From Planctomycetota bacterium (lineage in GTDB: Bacteria; Planctomycetota; UBA1135): a stretch of 64,000 nucleotides of DNA. The stretch lies in assembly GCA_030748415.1 (NCBI GenBank), contig JASMMA010000008.1, forward strand, positions 50,932 to 114,931, given 5' to 3'. Position 1 is the first letter of the stretch. Each line of letters starts with the position of its first letter. Below, piece by piece: positions 17,538 through 26,195 of this stretch. Position numbers and translations under genes: made by a program. The notes beneath the pieces were generated by a model. It did not search any database and was not told the origin of the DNA. It saw only the letters and a program-made list of their open reading frames with translations.

Positions 17538-19519
17538 ATCGATTCCCCATCCTCCGTTGGCCTCTCTTTTGGTTTTTGTTTGGTTTTTTGTTGGGTGTTC
17601 TCCTGTGGTCTCCAGAGCGCTCTCCTTCTGGCCAAGAACCAAAACCTGGACCATTCCCAGACGGACCAATCGAAATTAAACCTGGAGCCGACCGAGGCGT
17701 GCCCCTCGCAACCGAAGGCGGTACCTTTTTTCTCAATGTCGAACAGTTGCTTCCACCTGCCGGCTCACCCTTGGTAGGGATTGCCAATCTTGGTGGGCTC
17801 CAACCAACATATGATGCCTGGTCCGGGCTTGGAGTAACTGGTGGCCTCCACCGCGTGCTGCTTTACATGCACGATGATGGTGATCCAGCCCGAAAAATTG
17901 CACCTCAAATTCGCCAAGCTCAAAATGCAGGCTTAAAAGTTCTAGTGACAATCCTCGGAACCCCGAAGGACCTTGCTGGCGAGTCTATTGGTTCTGTTGA
18001 TTACGGAAGTATTCCTCTTTTCGCTCGTACTGTTCCCATTGACAAACAAGCGTGGGCCCAACAAGTGGTAAATCAGTTTTATATCTTGCAAAATGAATAT
18101 GGCCTCATGCCAGAATATGCTGAGATTGGCAATGAGCCCGACCGACTAGAGTTTTGGGAAGGAACATTGAAGGATTATTTCGATTTGTACTCCTTGGCCT
18201 CTACAAGCCTCAGGGCTCATTTCCCAGCGATGAAAGTAGGTGGTATGGGCTTAGCCGGGTACGAGTCCCAATTGGAGGCGGATCAACCGGCTCTGCTTGA
18301 GATGATTGAGTACACCCAAACGAATGAACTTCCTTTAGATTTCCTTTCATGGCATAACTATGGAATGGGGCTCCAAATGCGATACACAGGAGCGCTTTCC
18401 GAGCAACATGCCAAGCTGGAAGAGTATGGGCTAGATGAGTCCGTTGAACTTTTTGTAAGCGAATGGAACATCATGCCAAACGCCAGCCAAGATGGCGAAG
18501 ATTTTGATGGCTCCCACGCAGCTGCGAACTTGGCCACCTTTTTGACTGCTGGCGTTGAAGGCGGTCTCGATGGAAGTGCATTCTTTATGCTTTATGACAT
18601 TGATGACCAAGAAGGTATTGCTGATTTAACTGGCAAAGGCCTTGGAGCGCTTACGGCTAGAGGAATCAAGAAACCTGTGTATCGCATCATGGAGTTCCTT
18701 TATGGAATGTCAGTTGAAGAGCGAATTCCAGTATCTGGCCGTGAGTCAGATTTAGCCTTGACGGTTATGGCAACTCGACTTGGTGATCGGGTTCGAGTGT
18801 TGATTGCAAACGATATCGTTGACACTCAATGGCATTTTGTGAAATCGTGTAAAGAGGAAGGCTTAATCCAAGGACAAGTTTTTCGGGTTCTACAATCCTT
18901 GGGCGCAAGTTTGTTTAATCACCCTTCCCGCGAGCAGTTGATGTCAACAGGTCTAAACGAAAAAGAGGCAACATCTGTTTTGGATGTCCTGCATCTAGTT
19001 TCGGAAGAAGCTCGCAGGAGCATTTCAACAAGACTCCTGACCCTTGATTTGGGGGAAGCAACTCCCACGGTGACCAATGTATGGCGATTTGACGATTCGC
19101 ATAACGCCCCAGCAACCCACAGGAACGATTTGCTCCCATTCCTGGAATCGGTTGAGTTGAGTGCAGGGAATCAAGCCAAAGATGCCGCTTTGAATCGATT
19201 GATTGCCCTTGGTTACACCGATATTACACTCGAACAGTTGGTTTGGCAGGGGGACCTTGCCTCTACAAGCCTTGCACTTGGGATTCCTGAGGCCGCTGTC
19301 GCTTCTGCTGCGGATGCCGGATTCTCTGTGATGAGAACTGCTCGCCTAGATCAGCTTGATTACTTGAACACACTACCAGGAGCCGCACTAGTCTCTGAGA
19401 CCGCTGAAGAGGCCTCCATTGTCACCTCCGAATCATTGATTCATTTGGGAATCCAACCCAATGGTGTGATGGTTTTAGATTTGGAACTCTCGCATGCTCC
19501 AAGTCAATCTCGTAGATAG
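17534..19519 (+). CDS. GH39-like glycoside hydrolase with N-terminal membrane anchor
   Basis: 661 residues. The N-terminus (PLFWFLFGFLLGVLLW) is an uncleaved anchor or signal peptide. The barrel (about 65-400) keeps both GH-A catalytic residues: Glu201 in YAEIGNEPD and Glu310 in LFVSEWN, plus FLSWHNYG between them. The C-terminal beta-sandwich has VWRFDDSHNAP. It is clearly similar along its length to the GH39-like protein two genes upstream, sharing for example VPIDKQAWA and KVGGMGLAG. It lacks that protein's Pro/Gly-rich linker and C-terminal helix, so the two differ mainly in how they are tethered. It starts in an ATGA overlap with the matrixin gene. The last 16 bp overlap the convergent SGNH gene. 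Confidence 0.84.
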   Translation: MNRFPILRWPLFWFLFGFLLGVLLWSPERSPSGQEPKPGPFPDGPIEIKPGADRGVPLATEGGTFFLNVEQLLPPAGSPLVGIANLGGLQPTYDAWSGLGVTGGLHRVLLYMHDDGDPARKIAPQIRQAQNAGLKVLVTILGTPKDLAGESIGSVDYGSIPLFARTVPIDKQAWAQQVVNQFYILQNEYGLMPEYAEIGNEPDRLEFWEGTLKDYFDLYSLASTSLRAHFPAMKVGGMGLAGYESQLEADQPALLEMIEYTQTNELPLDFLSWHNYGMGLQMRYTGALSEQHAKLEEYGLDESVELFVSEWNIMPNASQDGEDFDGSHAAANLATFLTAGVEGGLDGSAFFMLYDIDDQEGIADLTGKGLGALTARGIKKPVYRIMEFLYGMSVEERIPVSGRESDLALTVMATRLGDRVRVLIANDIVDTQWHFVKSCKEEGLIQGQVFRVLQSLGASLFNHPSREQLMSTGLNEKEATSVLDVLHLVSEEARRSISTRLLTLDLGEATPTVTNVWRFDDSHNAPATHRNDLLPFLESVELSAGNQAKDAALNRLIALGYTDITLEQLVWQGDLASTSLALGIPEAAVASAADAGFSVMRTARLDQLDYLNTLPGAALVSETAEEASIVTSESLIHLGIQPNGVMVLDLELSHAPSQSRR

Positions 19520-20547
19520 GGTGCGAGTCTGTCTGCTAGTAGTACGCTTAATTGCAAGGCTCCAGTTGGCGCCAAGTGACTCAAGTTAAAAAACATCCCA
19601 GGCTCGATGCTTGGTTCGTTGAGGTAATCCCAGAAAGGAATCTCATTCGTCTGCATGGAGGCGGTTGCCCATTCTTTCCAAGTGCGGAGCTCTAGCGGAG
19701 CACCATCACGAAGTCCTTTGGAGATGGGTGGTGCCCAAGCGATTAGGCGTGTACCTCGCTTCTCACAAATGGCGACAACTTCGGCCAATACTGTTTCCCA
19801 ACCGCGAGGCTGTTGCCAAGGTTGCACAAGAAGGAGCTGGTCCTTTTTTCTAGCTTGAGCCGCTCGGATAGCAGTTGGAGAAAGGAGGCCATTTCGTTCT
19901 AAATCTCGCTTGAGATGTTCAATCCCCCAAAAGGAACCCTTTTGATGAATAGCAACATCGATTCGCCGGTTGTGTTCTAGGCGTTTCTTCTGACTCGCCA
20001 AAGATGTTGCGTTTAGCCAAAAGCTGCGACAACCTGCAATGGCGCGAACGAGCCCCTCACGAGTTTGAGCCCATGGCTGTTGAAATGCGCTCGTTAAGGT
20101 GTGCGAGAGCGGGGCAAACCAACGCCAGTAATGAAGAATGTTGGAATCGGTTCGAGCTTCATTCCAAAATGAAGGACCTAACTCAAGCAGGAGTACACGA
20201 GGGCTTCGATGATTGGAGAATGCGAGCTCCAAAAGTGCCGACACTTGAGAGGATGTACCTCCGTGGAGACCTAGATTCCAAACTTCAACAGGTCGATTGA
20301 GGGAATGTTCAGCCTTAGCTGCGAGAGATGGCGGGAGAACTCCCCATCGAGTCATGGATGAACCAATGGCAACGACGTCAGGCCGCGGGCCAGCATGTTT
20401 TTTATATATCTCAAATATTTCGTAGCCTTGGTCATGCGTTCCAGTAAATCTCCAACGAATTCCCGTTGCATCGGCAGCCCAGTTGAGGAATATAGCTGCG
20501 AGTACTGCACCAAACAGAGTTCGAAGATGGACCTTTATGATTGTCAT
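19504..20547 (-). CDS. SGNH-hydrolase-like membrane protein, partner of MBOAT
   Basis: 347 residues. An N-terminal transmembrane helix (TLFGAVLAAIFLNWAA) is followed by DVVAIGSSMTRWGV, the GxS block I of SGNH/GDSL enzymes (Ser63/Ser64), then WNLGLHGGTSSQV (block II Gly). Near the C-terminus FFNLSHLAPTGALQLS carries the block V-like His. Proteins of this layout (AlgJ/AlgX, DltD, PatB types) act outside the membrane and pass acyl groups from an MBOAT partner to a polysaccharide. The gene directly follows the MBOAT gene, sharing its start/stop nucleotide, which strongly supports that pairing. Which polymer is acylated is not shown. Confidence 0.78.
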   Translation of the reverse strand: MTIIKVHLRTLFGAVLAAIFLNWAADATGIRWRFTGTHDQGYEIFEIYKKHAGPRPDVVAIGSSMTRWGVLPPSLAAKAEHSLNRPVEVWNLGLHGGTSSQVSALLELAFSNHRSPRVLLLELGPSFWNEARTDSNILHYWRWFAPLSHTLTSAFQQPWAQTREGLVRAIAGCRSFWLNATSLASQKKRLEHNRRIDVAIHQKGSFWGIEHLKRDLERNGLLSPTAIRAAQARKKDQLLLVQPWQQPRGWETVLAEVVAICEKRGTRLIAWAPPISKGLRDGAPLELRTWKEWATASMQTNEIPFWDYLNEPSIEPGMFFNLSHLAPTGALQLSVLLADRLAPYLRD

Positions 20548-21950
20548 TAGAACTGGAAATAAATGAAGGGAGTGGCTGAGGTTTGCACAGCAGCTACAAA
20601 CCCAAGAATGAGAACTAGGACAGCACCGCGAGCTTCAGGGGAAATGGAGATGAGTTTTTCCTCCAACCACTTATCAGGCCGAGCGCTGATGCAAAACCAG
20701 GCAATGCAGGCAATAGTGAGTAGGCCGTGAATGGGGTCAAATTGAAGCCCAGGTCCTCGAAGGAGGGTCGCAAAGACATCCATCGCATCTGGAAAGGTCT
20801 GGGCACGAAAAAAGACACCGACCAAGCACCAATAATTGAAAACACATGCGCGTTGAAACAGCACAGCACCCATGGAGTTGCTTAGTTGTTTTCCCTTGGA
20901 AATCCGGGAATTCTCTCTGAGATGGCTGACCATTAGGCCGAGGCCTAACAGGAGCCCCCAAATGGGGAAATTCCAGCCGGCTCCGTGCCAAAGACCAACA
21001 AGGAACATCGTGGCCACAACATTAAAAAGGGCCCGCTTAGGGGAGCATCGATTGCCTCCCAAGGGAAAATAAAGATAGTCGCGCATCCAGGTTGAAAGCG
21101 TAATGTGCCACCTCCGAAGAAGATCAATCATCGTTCTTGATGTGAAGGGGGAGCGAAAGTTCTCTGGCAATTCAAATCCCAGCATTCGCCCACACCCAAT
21201 TGCAATTCGGCTGTATCCATCAAAGTCGCCATAAAACTGAAATGCGACCGCATAAATGGCACAAATGGCGCCTAAGGTCCCATATGCCTCTGGGTTTTCA
21301 AAAAATGGATCTCCAATTCCACGACCAATAGTGTCAGCAATGACGACCTTTTTGAAAAGGCCGACAATGATGTCAGAGAGACCCTGTTGCACCTTTGTTG
21401 GAGTTGGAGTTGCAGCATTAGGCTCTAACTGGGGTAAAAATTCGCGGGCCCGAACAATGGGACCAGCAACCAGTTGGGGGAAAAAGGCAACAAATAGAGC
21501 AAAGTCAGAAAAGGACCTTGTTGGGACCAGTTGCTTCCTATAGATGTCTATGGTGTAAGAAAGTGTTTGGAAGGTATAAAACGAAATCCCAACAGGAAGA
21601 GCAACCTGAATTAAAGGAATAGAGGCACCCGTCAATTGAATGAGACTTTCCGCAAAAAAATCGTAGTATTTGAAGGTTGCGAGTATTCCTAGATTGCCAA
21701 ATAAGCTGAGTAGTAGCCATAATCGCCTTGTTTTTTTAGCAATTGACTTGTGGATTCTAGAACCCACGAAAAAGTCAAGGACTGTACTGAACAAAATGAG
21801 GGAAAGGAACCGCCAATCCCAACATGCGTAAAAAAACCAGGAAGCAAAAAGGAAAAAGAGTTTTCGCCCATTGCCGCGGTGACGCAACAGGAGGTCCACC
21901 GCCAAAACGACGGTAAAGAAGAGAAGGAAACCGAGGCTATTGAAAGTCAA
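20547..21950 (-). CDS. MBOAT-family O-acyltransferase (AlgI-like)
   Basis: 467 residues with about ten transmembrane helices. Family signatures include LPVGISFYTFQTLSYTIDIYR, FFPQLVAGPIVRAREFLPQL, LRRWHITLSTWMRDYLYFPLGGNR (His282) and VGLWHGAGWNFPIWG, with the essential His322. AlgI-like MBOAT proteins move acyl (usually acetyl) groups across the inner membrane for O-acylation of alginate, cellulose, teichoic acids or other exopolymers. It is followed by the SGNH partner. It lies 32 bp downstream of the last secretion-operon gene on the same strand, so it may be read through from that operon. The likely target is the exopolysaccharide made by genes elsewhere in the window, which is an inference. 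Confidence 0.92.
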   Translation of the reverse strand: MTFNSLGFLLFFTVVLAVDLLLRHRGNGRKLFFLFASWFFYACWDWRFLSLILFSTVLDFFVGSRIHKSIAKKTRRLWLLLSLFGNLGILATFKYYDFFAESLIQLTGASIPLIQVALPVGISFYTFQTLSYTIDIYRKQLVPTRSFSDFALFVAFFPQLVAGPIVRAREFLPQLEPNAATPTPTKVQQGLSDIIVGLFKKVVIADTIGRGIGDPFFENPEAYGTLGAICAIYAVAFQFYGDFDGYSRIAIGCGRMLGFELPENFRSPFTSRTMIDLLRRWHITLSTWMRDYLYFPLGGNRCSPKRALFNVVATMFLVGLWHGAGWNFPIWGLLLGLGLMVSHLRENSRISKGKQLSNSMGAVLFQRACVFNYWCLVGVFFRAQTFPDAMDVFATLLRGPGLQFDPIHGLLTIACIAWFCISARPDKWLEEKLISISPEARGAVLVLILGFVAAVQTSATPFIYFQF

Positions 21951-21982
21951 ATCAGGACCACCGAGTGGCTTTGATTCTAACT

Positions 21983-22348
21983 CTAAGGCTTCGAAATTTC
22001 CTCACTCTCTTTAGAGGTTTCGATTTCAGACAAAACCTCTTGGCTTGCGCCCAAAATACCCTTAGCAAGTAAATGGATATTGTCCTGAAGTGGAAGAATC
22101 GAAATTCGCACTTGCGCCTTTCCTATCTCATAACTCCCGCCAACCCAATTCGGATCCCATTCCAGTCTGCGCTGAGCAAGCAATAGGCCTGACTTTGCAG
22201 CGAGTTCAACCTGAAGCCGTTCGGCAAGTTGGAGGGTTTGGTGTTTGTGAATCCGCCCTGCCCTTGCCCAACTGCGACCCTGAGCGCTAATCAGAGAGGC
22301 AATTATCAAAGACACCAAGACTAATTTCCCAGTTCTTTTAATCCCCAT
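21983..22348 (-). CDS. Small PilX/GspK-like pseudopilin-related protein
   Basis: 121 residues with an N-terminal hydrophobic helix (KLVLVSLIIASLISAQG). The following part (LQVELAAKSGLLLAQRRLEWDPNWVGGS) aligns with ALHADLAAQSGLEFARRRVSLDPTWTG in the PilX-like protein immediately upstream. This looks like a duplicated and shortened copy, with a helix stalk but almost no globular domain. AAGGGAG about 5 bp before the ATG gives a good ribosome site. It is the last gene of the type II secretion/pilus-like run. Function is probably a minor pseudopilin; confidence in that role is modest. Confidence 0.65.
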   Translation of the reverse strand: MGIKRTGKLVLVSLIIASLISAQGRSWARAGRIHKHQTLQLAERLQVELAAKSGLLLAQRRLEWDPNWVGGSYEIGKAQVRISILPLQDNIHLLAKGILGASQEVLSEIETSKESEEISKP

Positions 22349-22384
22349 ACTCCCTTCACGGAGGAGGCGGGGCGGACTTAAGGA

Positions 22385-23617
22385 TTAAAGTTGCTCCGAA
22401 ACTGAGATCACATCAATCTTGGGCATATCACCAAAGAATAGGAGCCCCGGAGGGGGGTTGTTGGCGACATTGAAGTTGTAATCAAAACTACAATCCTTCA
22501 TATTCCGAATTTCGTCCAGAACGATTGTAATTCCACGAGATAGAATCCTCCTTAGATGCCACCCCGAGTGCCAAAGACTCAACCCGTGAATATCTGTTTT
22601 CTTTCCACTATTGCTAATAATTCGAGCGCCAGGTGCAATTAAGCCAACGCTACCACCGCACTCGGGTTCTCCACCGATATAGTTTTTGCCACGCAGGACA
22701 ATTGTATTTCTGGGTCCATCGGCAGGATTGTAGTTGTCTTCACACCAAAGGATGACTCCACCGTAGAGTCTGACATCTTCAAGGACTAAAGTTTCGCCTG
22801 GTTCTAAAACGAAGACTGCAGTTTTAGCCATAGTGATGTCCTTGAATCGACGGTTTCCGCGGAACACTCTTGAGCAGTCGTTTTCTGCAAGCCATGGGTC
22901 CAAATTCCAACCTGGAATGTGGACAGGTTGTTGAAGTTCCTGCTCCGAATCAGAAGAGCCGCCGTTTGAAAGTTGGCGAAACAAAATGCCCTGCAAATCC
23001 AATCTGGAAACCTGAAAAGAAGGTTTTGGGCGAGCGCGATTGGGGCGTTCCCATGCACCTAAAGTTGTTCGAGTGCTGGAATGGATTCCTTCCATTGCTC
23101 CAGCTAGGCCGTGTTTAAAGACCCAAGCGTATTCAGGCAAATCTATCCAAAGGGCGTCTCCCTTAATGACAACATTTGAGCCGTTGAAGTTCCCACCTAA
23201 GATAGACAGAGCTTTGGTTCGGACGGGATCTCCGGGCTCGATGTCCATTGAAGTGCGGATGCGGGCGAACGCCTCCCCACTCGAACCTTCAACGGTAAAA
23301 CTGGCTTTGGTCGGAAGGAATTCAGATACTTCACCGGGCTCGCGAAAAATTTTGAAACCAAGATTTGCAGCAATTCGGGCATCCTCACTATCGGTTCCAG
23401 TCCAAGTTGGATCCAGGCTTACCCTTCTGCGCGCGAACTCCAACCCAGATTGTGCAGCCAAGTCTGCGTGCAGGGCGGACATTCCTTCTCGAGCGACTCC
23501 CATTTGGCCAGTCACAGATTCTCCGAACGAGAGAGAAACCATAGCGATGAGCCCGCTGATGATTAGTGTCATCATCAGAACGCTGCCGCGACGGTGAGAG
23601 TTAGAAGGATGGTACAT
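22385..23617 (-). CDS. PilX/GspK-like minor pseudopilin
   Basis: 410 residues. The N-terminus HRRGSVLMMTLIISGLIAMVSLSFGES is the PilX_N pattern: a basic segment, Gly, then a long hydrophobic helix. ALHADLAAQSGLEFARRRV matches the helix stalk seen in PilX/GspK (typically ...AxSGxExAR). The rest is beta-rich with several Cys (NDCSRVF, WCEDNYN, EPECGG), without a recognised domain. GspK-type proteins cap the pseudopilus of type II secretion systems. It overlaps the GspJ-like gene by 17 bp and precedes its short paralog, consistent with one operon. Confidence 0.74.
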   Translation of the reverse strand: MYHPSNSHRRGSVLMMTLIISGLIAMVSLSFGESVTGQMGVAREGMSALHADLAAQSGLEFARRRVSLDPTWTGTDSEDARIAANLGFKIFREPGEVSEFLPTKASFTVEGSSGEAFARIRTSMDIEPGDPVRTKALSILGGNFNGSNVVIKGDALWIDLPEYAWVFKHGLAGAMEGIHSSTRTTLGAWERPNRARPKPSFQVSRLDLQGILFRQLSNGGSSDSEQELQQPVHIPGWNLDPWLAENDCSRVFRGNRRFKDITMAKTAVFVLEPGETLVLEDVRLYGGVILWCEDNYNPADGPRNTIVLRGKNYIGGEPECGGSVGLIAPGARIISNSGKKTDIHGLSLWHSGWHLRRILSRGITIVLDEIRNMKDCSFDYNFNVANNPPPGLLFFGDMPKIDVISVSEQL

Positions 23618-24149
23618 TTTTTCTTACCCAGGTTGAGCCAGCCACATCAAATGTCTGGTCTGCAGGTGGGGATGCTGCTTCGAAGCTTGAATCAATTCCG
23701 ACAAGCCATCGAATTGAAATTTGTGAAATCACAGGTTGCTCTTCGTCTTCATCAAGGAGGAACGACAAATCGAAATTGTGGAGGTTTTCCACGACCTTAT
23801 CTTCGGTTTCACCATCTGATAACTTGAGGCATGAATCCTGGGGATTCCACTTCCAGGACAGTTCCATAGGCTCAGGTGAGCCCGCTGTGGCTATTGTGAC
23901 TTCCCAACCGGACTCGAGGTCTCCTTGGATGGCGATGTCTTGGGCATAACGACAGTCTTTCAGGAAACGGTCCATTGAACGACGAACAGAGACTTTGCTT
24001 TGAATACGGCGGTCTCCTTCTCGGGCGACCTCAAAACTTTCAGTAGTTGTGTACAAGGCGCCAAACATAACAATCATGGTCATGCTGGCAGCGATGAGAA
24101 CTTCAAAAAGGGTAAAACCAGATTTGGAAGATACTCGTATTGTTCTCAT
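23601..24149 (-). CDS. GspJ-like type II secretion pseudopilin
   Basis: 182 residues from the ATG at 24149, which is preceded by GGAGG about 6 bp upstream and sits in an ATGA overlap with the GspH-like gene. The open frame further upstream is not needed. The prepilin signature is KSGFTLFEVLIAASMTMIVMF, with processing after Gly and Glu at +5. The C-terminal part (SMDRFLKDCRYAQDIAI and ISIRWLVGIDSS) resembles GspJ-type minor pseudopilins. It forms part of the pseudopilus tip. The prepilin peptidase needed to process it is not in the window. Confidence 0.82.
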   Translation of the reverse strand: MRTIRVSSKSGFTLFEVLIAASMTMIVMFGALYTTTESFEVAREGDRRIQSKVSVRRSMDRFLKDCRYAQDIAIQGDLESGWEVTIATAGSPEPMELSWKWNPQDSCLKLSDGETEDKVVENLHNFDLSFLLDEDEEQPVISQISIRWLVGIDSSFEAASPPADQTFDVAGSTWVRKNVPSF

Positions 24150-24631
24150 CGAGGTCCTCCTTCCGTTTTCGCATTGAGTTTTCCACTTAGTGGATTGACT
24201 TGAAGAGTCCACGAATTGCTTCCGCCTAAAATTAGAACTGAGGCACTTTGGCTGGCTCTTCCACTGGCCAGAAACGAAAATGTGTCGGGATCACCATCAT
24301 TTGAAGCGAATGAAAGTTGAGGGTGTAGCTCTTTCCATCCCGTGCCCCCTGGAGTTGATAGGGGTTCGCCGGCTTCGGTTTCGCAGCGCCAGCGGTTTTG
24401 TTTGGTGTCAACGCGAAGGTTGATAGTCTCCCAAGTTGTTCTGGCATGGGAGCGCGCCCAGACAGCATCGGCAAGAAGGCGGCGCATGTCGCTTCCTGCA
24501 CGGTCGTCTTGTTGCATGACGGGTATGGCAATGGCTGCCATCGTAATGACGATTGCCGCAACTACTAGAAACTCAGCAAGACCTAGGCCGCGTTGAGAGT
24601 CTAAGTGATTTAGCGTTCTGCAGCGAGCCAT
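24146..24631 (-). CDS. GspH-like type II secretion pseudopilin
   Basis: 161 residues from the ATG at 24631, chosen because GGAGGCGAA lies directly upstream. The N-terminus has a prepilin-like motif with an unusual +1 residue: QRGLGLAEFLVVAAIVITMAA (Leu in place of Phe, Glu at +5). A GspH/FimT-like globular part follows (MRRLLADAVWARSHA, TFSFLASGRAS, WTLQVNPLSG), where the final strands match the FimT pattern. It overlaps the GspI-like gene by 22 bp and the GspJ-like gene by 4 bp. It is a minor pseudopilin of the secretion pilus. Confidence 0.8.
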   Translation of the reverse strand: MARCRTLNHLDSQRGLGLAEFLVVAAIVITMAAIAIPVMQQDDRAGSDMRRLLADAVWARSHARTTWETINLRVDTKQNRWRCETEAGEPLSTPGGTGWKELHPQLSFASNDGDPDTFSFLASGRASQSASVLILGGSNSWTLQVNPLSGKLNAKTEGGPR

Positions 24632-25038
24632 TTCGCCTCCAAGATGTTCCGTCCACTCGACCAACAGATGATGTTGACCATGCGGGTGCGTGATTCCAAT
24701 GGGTGAACTTCCAGGGTGGGGTCAAAGTCGTCAACTGCTTGAATGTCAACCTCTAGTGACATGTTTTCTGCACCTGGGAGTGGTGCGCCATTACCCAGAA
24801 CAGGAGAGAAACTTCGGCCGTCCATTGAGTCAATCTCGTCAATAGAGAGAGGGAATGCATACTCGTGCAATTCTCGAATTGCACTGGCGGCAGTCGCTGA
24901 AATTTCGGCACCACCTAGGGCTCGCAAATTGCCTCGGAGTGCAGCGACCGCTGAAGAACTCACAAGGATTAACAAAAAAATCGCGATGGACAACTCCATC
25001 AAACTAAAACCCCTATTGCTTTTCTTTACTTTTATCAT
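24610..25038 (-). CDS. GspI-like type II secretion pseudopilin
   Basis: 142 residues. The prepilin signature NRGFSLMELSIAIFLLILVSSS has the Gly|Phe cleavage site and Glu at +5. The short globular region (AASAIRELHEYAF, LEVDIQAVDDF, MVNIICWSSG) has the size and beta pattern of GspI/PilV-type minor pseudopilins. It starts in an ATGA overlap with the GspF gene and lies between GspF and the H/J-like pseudopilins, as in many general secretion operons. Confidence 0.8.
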   Translation of the reverse strand: MIKVKKSNRGFSLMELSIAIFLLILVSSSAVAALRGNLRALGGAEISATAASAIRELHEYAFPLSIDEIDSMDGRSFSPVLGNGAPLPGAENMSLEVDIQAVDDFDPTLEVHPLESRTRMVNIICWSSGRNILEAKWLAAER

Positions 25039-26195
25039 CCCACGAAGTTGGCCATTTGAAGTATGGGGGTCATGAGGGAGACAACAATGAAGCCGACTAC
25101 GGCTCCAGCAATCACAACGGTGGCAGGTCCTAGAAGCCCTGTGAAGACTTCAAGGGCTGCATCGGTTTCACGGTCGAGGAAACCAGCGGCAGTTCTTAGG
25201 CTGGTGTCTAAGGAACCCGAAGATTCTCCTGCGACCACCATTTGAATAAGGGCCGGTGGGAGGTTTTCGTTTTCAAGTGCTGTGTGAAGAGGGCGGCCAT
25301 CACGAACAACCGCTACAGCCCCTTCCCAAAGCGCTCGGAGGCGGGGGAGCTGAGCAACTTCGGCTGCATGACCTAAGCCGGCAAGAATGGGAACGCCAGA
25401 TTCCAAGGTCAGTGCGAGGGTGTTTACAGATCGGGCGATAAACGCTTTGTGAATCAATGTTCCAATAACGGGCAAGTGGCTAATAGAGTCAAATGCCGCC
25501 TCTTGGACTTTCCGACTTTTAAAGATAATCAGGGCGCCCAGTGCGAAAAGCATCCCCATGGAAGCAGCAAGAATGGGGGACTCCCTCAGGAAAGTGCTGA
25601 GGCCAAGAACCATTTGCGTTGTTGATGGGAGTAGCTCAGGTTTGGACATCAGCAAATTTTCAAACTTCGGAACAAGAAAAATCAGAATGCCAATGGTCAT
25701 GACAAAAGTCATTCCTAAAAGAAAACTTGGATAGGCTAAAGCTGCTCGGATTTTGCCCGTCAACTTAATTTGTTTTTCCTGAAGTTCAACAGCTCGGCCG
25801 ATGGACTCATCCATTGCTCCTGCCCGTTCTCCAGCAGCCAGAAGATGGACAACGAAGCTGTCAAAGCATCTTGGGAGGCATTCAATGGCCCAAGAGAGAT
25901 CATGCCCGCCCTCAACAATTGTGGCAATTCGTTCCAGGGCCTTCTCTGCATGAGGGGTTTGGGAATGTTGCCTGAGTGTTCGTAGTGCCGCAAGGAGGGG
26001 GACTCCGGCAGACAGCATGGCGCGGAGTTGAATGAGAACATGAAGCGACTCTTTGGGTTTCATTTTGAGCCGCTTGTCGATGAGAACGGGTTCTTCATCT
26101 TTTGCGATGGATGCCGAACCAAAGCTTGGGGATACGGTGCCTCCACCAACTGCAATATCTGCAGTTTTTGGCTGGAAGAGGGCCCCAATGGTCAT
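25035..26195 (-). CDS. gspF: Type II secretion inner-membrane platform protein GspF/PilC
   Basis: 386 residues from the ATG at 26195, which forms an ATGA overlap with the upstream ATPase gene; a TTG at 26201 is less likely. Two T2SSF domains are seen: LIQLRAMLSAGVPLLAALRTL in the first and RSVNTLALTLESGVPILAGLGHAAEV in the second. Hydrophobic helices lie around MTFVMTIGILIFLVP, ILAASMGMLFALGALII and a C-terminal GPATVVIAGAVVGFIVVSLM. The protein anchors the assembly ATPase to the membrane and drives pseudopilus growth. The N-terminal 45 residues are short and polar compared with E. coli GspF. Confidence 0.93.
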   Translation of the reverse strand: MTIGALFQPKTADIAVGGGTVSPSFGSASIAKDEEPVLIDKRLKMKPKESLHVLIQLRAMLSAGVPLLAALRTLRQHSQTPHAEKALERIATIVEGGHDLSWAIECLPRCFDSFVVHLLAAGERAGAMDESIGRAVELQEKQIKLTGKIRAALAYPSFLLGMTFVMTIGILIFLVPKFENLLMSKPELLPSTTQMVLGLSTFLRESPILAASMGMLFALGALIIFKSRKVQEAAFDSISHLPVIGTLIHKAFIARSVNTLALTLESGVPILAGLGHAAEVAQLPRLRALWEGAVAVVRDGRPLHTALENENLPPALIQMVVAGESSGSLDTSLRTAAGFLDRETDAALEVFTGLLGPATVVIAGAVVGFIVVSLMTPILQMANFVG

